Shown: in pieces, positions 54,176 to 60,852 of the stretch
Position numbering within the stretch: position 1 is the stretch's first letter
Layout of the letters: the number at the start of each line of letters is the position of its first letter
Origin: Raineyella sp964528755
GTDB taxonomy: Bacteria > Actinomycetota > Actinomycetes > Propionibacteriales > Propionibacteriaceae
Direction of reading: 5' to 3'
Length of the DNA stretch: 64,000 bases
NCBI GenBank assembly: GCA_964528755.1
Contig: CAZGWN010000005.1
Coordinates: 3,395 to 67,394, forward strand
Translations under genes and position numbers: made by a program
Notes under the pieces: model-generated
What the model saw: only the letters and a program-made list of their open reading frames with translations
What the model was told of the DNA's origin: nothing
Databases searched by the model: none

Positions 54176-56563
54176 GTGCGAAGACAACACCTCGGCGCAC
54201 CGGTCGCCGCGGTCCTCCTGGCGCTGACGGCGAGCGCGCTGACGCAGGTGAGCGCCCAGGCCTCCCCGAACGTGTCCGCCATGACGAGCATCGCCACCGA
54301 GACGTCGCCGGGCCAGGACGGCAAGGCGTCACCTGACCTCCCCACCAACCCGAACGAGACGAAGCGGGAGACGGCGAAGCGCGATGTGGCGCGCAAGGTC
54401 ATCACCGGCCAGGCCAAGGTCCAGCATCGTGGCGGTTCCCGCGCGGTGGAGGTCTCCCCCGGCAAGTGGGTGGAGTACGGCACCCAGGACGATGCCCGGC
54501 TCTTGACGTTCCTGGTGGAGTACGGCCAGGAGGGGCCGCTGCACAACGAGATCCCCGAACCCGACGAGGCCAACACCTCGACCACCTGGACGGCCGACTA
54601 CTCCGCCGAGCACTACCAGGAACTGTTCTTCGCCGACGGCAAGGACGACTATTCGTTCAAGACGTTCTACCAGGAACAGTCCTCCGGGCGACTGGACATC
54701 TCGGGCGCCGTCAGCGACTGGTTGACGCTGCCCCACAGTGGGCAGGGGTACTGGGCGGACACCGGCCGGATCCTCAAGGACGCCGCCCAGATCTGGTATG
54801 ACCAGGAGGTTGCCTCTGGGAAGACCCCCGAGGAGATCACCGAGTACCTGAAGTCGTTCGATGTCTGGGATCGCAACGACTACGACGACGACGGCGACTT
54901 CGACGAGCCGGACGGATACATCGACCACTTCCAGACCGTCCACGCCGGAATCGGCCAGGAAGCCGGCGGACCGGCCTGGTCGGTCTGGTCCCACCGGGGG
55001 TGGGTCGGCTGGTCCTCGGGGGGTGGGCCGTCCTGGAACAAGTCCGGCGGCATCCGGATCGGCGACACCGACCTGTGGATCCTCGACTACACCATCGAGC
55101 CGGAGAACGGAGGCCTCGGGGTCTTCGCCCACGAGTTCGGGCACGACCTCGGGCTGCCGGACTACTTCGAGGGCGCCGGCTTCTGGTCCACGATGGCCCA
55201 GGGTGGCTGGCTGGGGCGGGGCGATGGCGAGATCGGCACGATTCCCGGCGGGCTCGACGCCTTGTCCAAACTCGAACTCGGGTGGTCCGACTTCGTGACC
55301 GTGGAAGCCGGCGACAGGGCGACCGTCGACATGGGGCCGGCCTTCCACGCGACCTCGAAGGCGCAGGCCGTGGTGGTGAACCTCCCACCCGGCGTCAGCA
55401 GTACCACAGAGATCGGCAACCCCTACTCGGGGACCTCCTACCTGTACGGCGGCCGGGCCGACAACCTGTCCGCCTCGGTCACCAGCCCATCGTTTGTCGT
55501 GCCTGATGATGGCATGCTGACGGCCAAGGTCGCCTACGACATCGAAGCCGACTGGGACTACGCCTACCTGGAAGTGGTCACCGAGGACGACGCCGTCCAC
55601 CGCATCCCCACCAACCTGTCCTCCGCCACTGATCCTCACGGGGTGAACCTCGGCCAAGGCGTCACGGGCTCCTCCGGCGACGCCGGCAACCGATGGGTCG
55701 ATCTGTCCGCCGATCTGTCCTCGTACGCCGGTCGGAACCTCCAGGTGCGCTTCCACTACATCACTGATGGGGGAACGACGAACCTCGGGTTCAAGGTGGA
55801 CGACATCGCCGTCGGCGACGTACTCGCCGGCGACGTCGACGACGGGCTCGAAGGCTGGTCACTCAACGGATTCACGGTGGTGGAGAACGGCAGCATCGCG
55901 AAGACCTACGACCGGTTCTACATCGCCGAGAACCGCACCTACGGCGGCTTTGACCAGATGCTGAAGGTTGGGCCGTACGAGTTCAACCAGGCCGTGACGA
56001 ACTCGGGCGGTGTGGTGCACTACCCGTACCAGGACGGGCTGCTGATCTGGTATGCCACCAACCTGCCGAGCAACGGCGGAGAGCAGATTCCAACGGCGAC
56101 CAAACCGTTGCCGATCGATGCCCATCCGCAGGCCGAGTCATGGTCGGACGGCTCGGCGGCCCGCGTCCGCCTGCAGGGCCGGGACGCCACCTTCGGTCTG
56201 GGCCCGACCGATCCGCTGAACCTGACCAAGGAGACCACGGACGGCACAGCAACCCTGTCGGTGCCGGCACTGCCGGCGGTCTCGATCTTCGACGACACCG
56301 ACGCGGAGGCGTATTACGATCCGGACAATCCGGCCGGATCCACCCACGTCGCCGGCACGGGTACCACCATCGAGGTGCTGGCGCAGAACACCCATACCGG
56401 CGCGCTGCGCATCCAGGTGAACGGATTCGAAGCCTGGGAAGCGTCCACCACCTATCTGCCCGGTGACCGAGTGGAGTACGACGGGGCGACCTGGCGGGCC
56501 ACCCGGCGCAGCCGAGGGCTGCAGCCGACGGACGGGGCACGGGCCTGGGAGAAGGTCCGCTGA
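54176..56563 (+). CDS. Immune inhibitor A-type secreted metalloprotease (M6)
   Basis: A 795-residue exported peptidase. The signal peptide spans ~1-30 (VAAVLLALTASALTQVSAQA). A propeptide-like region is followed by the M6 catalytic domain, with VFAHEFGHDLGLPDYF (~318-333; HExxH, then Asp) and the Met-turn-like FWSTMAQGGWLG (~338). Downstream are beta-sandwich regions of the M6 type (ADWDYAYLEVVTEDD, NRWVDLSADLS). A C-terminal chitin-binding type 3 module (WEASTTYLPGDRVEYDGATW, ~753-795) anchors it to polysaccharide. GTG 54176 has GAGGAG. Likely role: digestion of environmental protein, possibly on chitin-rich material. Confidence 0.92.
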   Translation: MRRQHLGAPVAAVLLALTASALTQVSAQASPNVSAMTSIATETSPGQDGKASPDLPTNPNETKRETAKRDVARKVITGQAKVQHRGGSRAVEVSPGKWVEYGTQDDARLLTFLVEYGQEGPLHNEIPEPDEANTSTTWTADYSAEHYQELFFADGKDDYSFKTFYQEQSSGRLDISGAVSDWLTLPHSGQGYWADTGRILKDAAQIWYDQEVASGKTPEEITEYLKSFDVWDRNDYDDDGDFDEPDGYIDHFQTVHAGIGQEAGGPAWSVWSHRGWVGWSSGGGPSWNKSGGIRIGDTDLWILDYTIEPENGGLGVFAHEFGHDLGLPDYFEGAGFWSTMAQGGWLGRGDGEIGTIPGGLDALSKLELGWSDFVTVEAGDRATVDMGPAFHATSKAQAVVVNLPPGVSSTTEIGNPYSGTSYLYGGRADNLSASVTSPSFVVPDDGMLTAKVAYDIEADWDYAYLEVVTEDDAVHRIPTNLSSATDPHGVNLGQGVTGSSGDAGNRWVDLSADLSSYAGRNLQVRFHYITDGGTTNLGFKVDDIAVGDVLAGDVDDGLEGWSLNGFTVVENGSIAKTYDRFYIAENRTYGGFDQMLKVGPYEFNQAVTNSGGVVHYPYQDGLLIWYATNLPSNGGEQIPTATKPLPIDAHPQAESWSDGSAARVRLQGRDATFGLGPTDPLNLTKETTDGTATLSVPALPAVSIFDDTDAEAYYDPDNPAGSTHVAGTGTTIEVLAQNTHTGALRIQVNGFEAWEASTTYLPGDRVEYDGATWRATRRSRGLQPTDGARAWEKVR

Positions 56564-56628
56564 CTCCTGCTGTGGCCTCGCCCGCACCTTGCGGCACGTC
56601 GCGGGTGCGGGCGAGGTCGCAGAACGGC

Positions 56629-57204
56629 CTATGCCGCCGATCCGGACGCCAGGTGTCCGTACCGCTGCCCGACGTACGTGTCGGTCTCCTCCGCCCCCCG
56701 GACGCTGAAACCCGCCAGCGCCTCGCGTTGCCGATCCGACATCCGATGCAGCAGCACCCCGGTCCGAGTGGGAATCGTGGGCTGGAAGAGCATCCGCATG
56801 CCGGCCTGTTCCGGGGTGCGGTTGCCCTTGCGCCCGTTGCAGTCCGAGCAGGCCGTCACCGTGTTGAGCCATTCGTCGCGCCCGCCTCGAGAACGCGGCA
56901 CGATGTGGTCGACCGTGGAGCCCGGGCCACCACAGTAGGCACAGGTGTTGCCGTCGCGGCGCCGGACGCCCCGGCGGGACCAGGGCAGCTCCAGAGCCCG
57001 CCGTGGCACCTTGACGTATTCGGTGAGCCGAACCACCAGCGGAGCCTCGAAGGCCACCACCGCCGACCGGATCTCGACGTCGTCGGAGGCGACGGATTCC
57101 GCACGCTTGGTGACGAGGAAGCCGATGGCGCGCGGCGTCGACACCAGGCCGAGCACCTCCCAGGAGGCGTTGAGCAGCACCACGGGCGCGGTCGTCACCG
57201 CCAT
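56629..57204 (-). CDS. HNH endonuclease
   Basis: A 191-residue HNH nuclease. The C-terminal part has RRDGNTCAYCGGPGSTVDHI, followed by VPRSRGGRDEWLNTVTACSD and CNGRKGNRTP: a zinc-binding CxxC pair, the DH of HNH, and a second CxxC. The N-terminal part (VVLLNASWEVLGLVSTPRAI) is typical of the widespread actinobacterial stand-alone HNH proteins next to housekeeping genes. ATG 57204 was chosen over an upstream start, because the family begins with VVLLNASWE. Substrate and role are unknown. Confidence 0.9.
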   Translation of the reverse strand: MAVTTAPVVLLNASWEVLGLVSTPRAIGFLVTKRAESVASDDVEIRSAVVAFEAPLVVRLTEYVKVPRRALELPWSRRGVRRRDGNTCAYCGGPGSTVDHIVPRSRGGRDEWLNTVTACSDCNGRKGNRTPEQAGMRMLFQPTIPTRTGVLLHRMSDRQREALAGFSVRGAEETDTYVGQRYGHLASGSAA

Positions 57205-57373
57205 CTCCAGATCCTCTCCCCGACTCCGCGATCGCCGAACCGGCATCAGTAGGGTGTGAGCACCGTGCCCCTGTACGGGGCACGTGCCACAAGCCTGCGG
57301 GTGCGCGCCGCAAAACGTCAAGTTGACACCCCGCCGAGTCCGCGCCATCGGTCCTCGGCCTTCACCTCCTCCG

Positions 57374-57619
57374 CTACCGGTTGAACCCCCGCATCACGCC
57401 GTACTGGGCCGCCAGGTCGCGGGCCTTCCGGTGATCGGGCAGCCGGTCGATGGCATCCGACAGGTCGTCGGCGAAGATGGCCTCCAGCACACGCAGGGCG
57501 AGGGCGAGGACTCCGGCGGCCCGTCGATGGCGCCGTCGCGGGGGTGAGGGGGGGTCGTCCGGCGGAGTGGCCACGGCTCTCCTGCGGGCGACCACGGTCT
57601 CCAGCACGTCGTGGGACAT
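57374..57619 (-). CDS. Small basic hypothetical protein
   Basis: An 81-residue protein with a good AAGGAA ribosome site and high third-position GC, so it is probably real. The N-terminal half is Arg/Pro-rich (PPSPPRRRHRRAAG). The C-terminal half is an amphipathic helical region, VLALALRVLEAIFADDLSDA, followed by IDRLPDHRKARDLAAQYGVM. No family was recognised. It lies immediately downstream of the tRNA-like element and upstream of the HNH gene on the same strand. Confidence 0.62.
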   Translation of the reverse strand: MSHDVLETVVARRRAVATPPDDPPSPPRRRHRRAAGVLALALRVLEAIFADDLSDAIDRLPDHRKARDLAAQYGVMRGFNR

Positions 57620-57650
57620 GCGTGTTCCTTTCGGGTCGGTTGAGTGGGCG

Positions 57651-57735
57651 TGCGATGGGAGGGATTCGAACCCCTACGGTCCCGAAGGACGCCTGAATTT
57701 CCGTCAGGCGGGCCGAACAATTGCCTCACCAACGC
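57651..57735 (-). tRNA. Atypical class II tRNA-like element (possible pseudo-tRNA)
   Basis: On the minus strand 85 nt fold like a class II tRNA. The acceptor is GCGTTGG with CCATCGC (one T-T mismatch), discriminator A and no encoded CCA. The D arm is weak: GGC with GCC. An unusually long 7-bp anticodon stem, CGCCTGA with TCAGGCG, encloses CGGAAAT. The variable arm is GTCC-TTCG-GGAC, and the T arm AGGGG-TTCGAAT-CCCTC. The central triplet is GAA (Phe), but position 33 is G, not the near-universal U, and Phe tRNAs lack a long variable arm. It is either a decayed tRNA, an integration-site remnant or a non-standard tRNA. Confidence 0.42.
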
Positions 57736-57856
57736 CGGCAATCATGGATTCGGCACGTGTTCGAGGGCGCACTCCAGCGCATTTCGAACACGATTGGCAT
57801 CGGGGCCGACGGACACTGATCGCGACATATTCTTCCGGCGTCACCGGACAAGAAAG

Positions 57857-57896
57857 AAGCCGCCTACAGGTGTCCGACGGACCCCGTGGGCGGCTT
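57857..57896 (-). terminator. Rho-independent-type terminator for the 55-residue gene
   Basis: AAGCCGCC and GGCGGCTT form a perfect 8-bp stem. On the minus strand it is followed by TTCTTTCTT. It sits 22 bp after the stop of the small gene at 57918-58085. Confidence 0.7.
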
Positions 57897-57917
57897 GAGC
57901 GCTCTCAGTCGATCAGC

Positions 57918-58085
57918 TCAGAGCAGGCCTCCCACAGGCACGTCGCGAGGGTCCCGACCATCCAGACGGGGGGACCGCACCGGCGCCACCACCGGCGACG
58001 ACAACAGCGGCCGCACCGAAGGGGCGAGGAACAGCGCATAGGCGCCGTCGGTCCACTCGCGATTATCGAGCTTCTGAATCATCAT
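57918..58085 (-). CDS. 55-residue small protein in its own transcription unit
   Basis: It begins MMIQKLDNREWTDGAYALFL and ends with a Pro/Arg/Asp-rich tail (SPRLDGRDPRDVPVGGLL). A very strong GGAGGGGGG ribosome site precedes ATG 58085, a consensus promoter lies 75-100 bp upstream, and a terminator follows. Third-position GC (about 73%) is lower than in neighbouring genes, suggesting recent origin or transfer. The tail pattern could be a peptide precursor, but no processing enzyme is adjacent. No family was recognised. Confidence 0.6.
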   Translation of the reverse strand: MMIQKLDNREWTDGAYALFLAPSVRPLLSSPVVAPVRSPRLDGRDPRDVPVGGLL

Positions 58086-58159
58086 CACAGTCCCCCCTCC
58101 TCTCGGGTCACTCGTTGTTCGTCGGATAGCTGCGGCACCACTTCCGTGCCGACGAAAGA

Positions 58160-58187
58160 AGCCTAGCAAAGATCCCGGGGATGTCAA
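58160..58187 (-). promoter_or_regulatory. Near-consensus promoter for the small gene
   Basis: On the minus strand TTGACA (58187-58182) is followed by a 16-bp spacer and TAGGCT (58165-58160). This is the best match to a housekeeping sigma promoter seen in the window. Confidence 0.7.
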
Positions 58188-58305
58188 CGAGGAATTCCCG
58201 GGCGCATCGGTGGCTGGTTTCGGCCTGGTCCTCGCCCGCGCAAATGCGCTCATCCTCCAGCACAGCCGCGCGGGTGAGGGTCAGGCCCGGGGTGGACGAC
58301 GCCGG

Positions 58306-59559
58306 TCAGCGCAACCGACGCCCGTCCGCCAGGTCGAACAGGTGCGCCAGCACCTCACCGTCGCTGGTCCGCAGACCGCTGTGCTCGTGCTCGCTGGTGA
58401 CGAAGCGGTGGATGCCGGGCAGATGCGCCGCGGTCTGCAGCGAGAACTCCACCGGGACGTACATGTCGTTGACGTAGATCGCCGCCGCCCCCTGCGCACC
58501 GGAGGCCTCCAGCGCGTCGGCGTCGTACAGCTTCGGCCACGGATGCTCGGCAAGGGCCAGTGCCACGTCCTTCCACGGCCGCAACGCCGGGACGGTGTCG
58601 AGCCACTCGCGGCGTACGTGTTCGCCGGTGAGCAGCGTCGGGTCGGCGCGGAACTCCTCGGGCTCGATCCGGTCGGCCGCCCAGCCGGTGGTCACCCCGT
58701 CGGCGTAGGAGGACTCGTGCAGCACGAAGTAGAGCGGGTCTCGTCCGGTGAACGGGAGCAGCGCGGCCAGGTCGTGGCGGAACACGTTCGACCCCGGGTC
58801 GTGATCGAGCAGACTGTGCAGCGCGTACCAGCCGTTGTCGTCGCCGAGCAGGTGCCCGATGCTGCGCAGCCGGGAGACGGACACGCCCTCGCCGTCGGGC
58901 AGCACCACCTCTCCCGCCGCTGCCAGGTCGAGAAGGCCATGGATGGCCTCGCGGTCTTCGGGGAAGCGCCGGTAGTACGCCTCGACGACAACCCGAACCT
59001 TCGCATAGCAGGCCGCGTAGATGTCATCGGCAGAACGCCCGATCGCCGACAGCCCCCCGGTGAGGAAGGCGCGGTCGATCGACTCCGGGTGGGTGGAGAG
59101 GTAGTGCAGCGTGGTGAACCCGCCGAAGGACTGGCCCAGTGTGGTCCAGGTGGTCACCCCGAGGTGGTCGCGCAGGGCCTCGGCGTCGCGGACGATCCCG
59201 TCGGCCCGCAGGTGGGTCAGGTATTCGACCACTTCGTCCGTGGTCTGTTCGGTCAGGATGGTGTCGCCGACCGGGGTGGAACGTCCGACCCCGCGCTGGT
59301 CGAGCATCACCACCCGGTAGCGCTCCAGCGCTACGGCCAGCCAGCCCGGCCGCAGCGGGTCGCGCGACGGCCGAGGCGCCTCGTGTCCGGGTCCGCCCTG
59401 CAGGAAGAGCAGGTACGGGAGGTTCTCACCGCCGGGCCGGGTGACCACGCGGGCGAAGACGTCGATGGTCCGGGCATCGTCGGGATCGGTGGTCAGCGGG
59501 ACGGTGAGGGTGTGCTCGTCGAGGCGGAGATCGCCGAGCTGCTTGGTGATGATGGGCAT
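58306..59559 (-). CDS. Alpha/beta-hydrolase, proline iminopeptidase-like (S33)
   Basis: A 417-residue cytoplasmic hydrolase. The oxyanion segment LPYLLFLQGGPGHEAPRP (~48-65) and the strand LDQRGVGRSTP (~86) precede the nucleophile elbow TLGQSFGGFTT (~142, Ser). A lid domain and a C-terminal acid/His region with VTSEHEHSGL (His ~394) follow. This is the S33 pattern of prolyl aminopeptidases; its length of 417 is long for the family. ATG 59559 lies seven bases after TAGGCT, so it is probably leaderless. It follows the lacI gene by 44 bp. Confidence 0.9.
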   Translation of the reverse strand: MPIITKQLGDLRLDEHTLTVPLTTDPDDARTIDVFARVVTRPGGENLPYLLFLQGGPGHEAPRPSRDPLRPGWLAVALERYRVVMLDQRGVGRSTPVGDTILTEQTTDEVVEYLTHLRADGIVRDAEALRDHLGVTTWTTLGQSFGGFTTLHYLSTHPESIDRAFLTGGLSAIGRSADDIYAACYAKVRVVVEAYYRRFPEDREAIHGLLDLAAAGEVVLPDGEGVSVSRLRSIGHLLGDDNGWYALHSLLDHDPGSNVFRHDLAALLPFTGRDPLYFVLHESSYADGVTTGWAADRIEPEEFRADPTLLTGEHVRREWLDTVPALRPWKDVALALAEHPWPKLYDADALEASGAQGAAAIYVNDMYVPVEFSLQTAAHLPGIHRFVTSEHEHSGLRTSDGEVLAHLFDLADGRRLR

Positions 59560-59603
59560 GGAATTGAGCCTAGTGCGGACGGCGTCGCCCCATCGGGCGC
59601 GCC

Positions 59604-60647
59604 TCAGCCGGCCGCAGGGTTGTCCGGCAACCGGCCTCCCGACTCCCGCCAGACCACCCGCGCCGGCACGATCTCGTGATGGCCGGTGAGATCCTCGCCC
59701 CGCACCTGCCGGACGATGAGGTCGGCCATCCGACGCCCGGTCTCGGCCGCGTCCTGGCGGACCGTCGACAGCGGCGGCCGGGTCCTCGACGCCGCCGCGG
59801 CGTCGTCGAAGCCCACGACGCCGACGTCCCCAGGAACCCGGCGCCCGCGGGAGCCGAGCACGTCCAGGGCGCCGGCCGCCAACAGGTCGGAGGCCGCCAC
59901 GACGCCGTCGATGTCGGGGGCCCGGGCCAGCAGTTCGACCATGGCCACCGCGCCCTCCTCGGCCGTCCACCCACGTGCGGTCACCACCAGACCCGGATCG
60001 AAGGCCTCCCCCAGCGCCGTCACGAACCCGGTGTGCCGCAAGGTCGACACCGGGGCCTCCACCGGCCCGTGGATCTCCCCGATCCGCCGCCGACCGGTGG
60101 CTGCCAGCATCGAGGTGATCGCCGCGGTGCCCCCGGTGTTGTCCGTGTCCACCGACGGGATCTGGCACGCCGCCACGGGACGGCTCGCCGTCACCAGCGG
60201 CGTCCCCGACTCCGCCATCGCCGGGACCGCCGGATCGTCCACGTGCATCGCCACCAGGATGGCGCCGTCGACCACTCCCCCGCGAACCAGCTCTGCCACC
60301 CGCCCGGTCGATTCGGGGGTGTCCACGATGACGATGAACATCTGGTACCCGGCATCCGCCAGCGCCGCATTGGCGCCGATCGTCATCCGACCGAGGTTGG
60401 GGTCGGCGAAGAAGAGATCCGGGTGCTCCCGAACGACGTACGCGATCGCCCGGGCCTGCCGGTTCACCAGGGATCGCGCCGAACGGTTCGGCGCATACCC
60501 CACCTGGTGGATCGCTGCCTCGATCGCCTCCGCCGCGGCTCTGGACACGTACGACCGTCCGTTCAGGTAGCGCGAGACCGTGGCGTACGAGGTTCCCGCG
60601 ATCCTCGCCACGTCACGGATCGTCGGCCGGCGGGCCTCTCCCCCCAT
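59604..60647 (-). CDS. LacI family transcriptional regulator
   Basis: A 347-residue repressor. The N-terminal helix-turn-helix reads TIRDVARIAGTSYATVSRYL (~9-28) with the hinge helix NRSARSLVNRQ. The C-terminal periplasmic-binding-like domain (~60-335) contains DGAILVAMHVDDP, DTDNTGGTAAITSML and GDVGVVGFDDAAAASRTRPP. GGAGGGAGC precedes ATG 60647. It is divergent from the secreted beta-helix gene, whose promoter holds a LacI-type operator, so the ligand is probably a sugar released from the substrate of that protein. Confidence 0.93.
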   Translation of the reverse strand: MGGEARRPTIRDVARIAGTSYATVSRYLNGRSYVSRAAAEAIEAAIHQVGYAPNRSARSLVNRQARAIAYVVREHPDLFFADPNLGRMTIGANAALADAGYQMFIVIVDTPESTGRVAELVRGGVVDGAILVAMHVDDPAVPAMAESGTPLVTASRPVAACQIPSVDTDNTGGTAAITSMLAATGRRRIGEIHGPVEAPVSTLRHTGFVTALGEAFDPGLVVTARGWTAEEGAVAMVELLARAPDIDGVVAASDLLAAGALDVLGSRGRRVPGDVGVVGFDDAAAASRTRPPLSTVRQDAAETGRRMADLIVRQVRGEDLTGHHEIVPARVVWRESGGRLPDNPAAG

Positions 60648-60743
60648 CGCCCGCTCCCTCCGTCGTCGCGTACCGCGAGGATACCCACCGTCACGCCACC
60701 CGAGACGCCTCCGGCACCGGCGGAATCCGTTGACGTGTCGGTA

Positions 60744-60757
60744 TGTAAACGTGTACA
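60744..60757. promoter_or_regulatory. LacI-type operator in the beta-helix gene promoter
   Basis: TGTAAACGTGTACA (60744-60757) is a 14-bp near-perfect dyad with a central CG, typical for LacI regulators (one mismatched pair). It lies between TTGACG (60730-60735) and TACAGA (60754-60759), a possible -35/-10 pair with an 18-bp spacer. Binding would block transcription. Confidence 0.68.
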
Positions 60758-60818
60758 GATAGAGCACAGCCCGACGGCGCGCGATGATCCCTGCGGGGTC
60801 GGCCGCGCCGAACGCCCA

Positions 60819-60829
60819 CCCCCCCCCCC
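60819..60829 (+). repeat. 11-base C homopolymer in the mRNA leader
   Basis: Eleven consecutive C residues lie 24 bp before the start codon of the secreted beta-helix gene and just ahead of its GGAAGAGG ribosome site. Such tracts are prone to slippage, so spacing could vary between cells, and the count may also be a sequencing artefact. Confidence 0.6.
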
Positions 60830-60852
60830 GCGAACTCAAGGAAGAGGTCATC

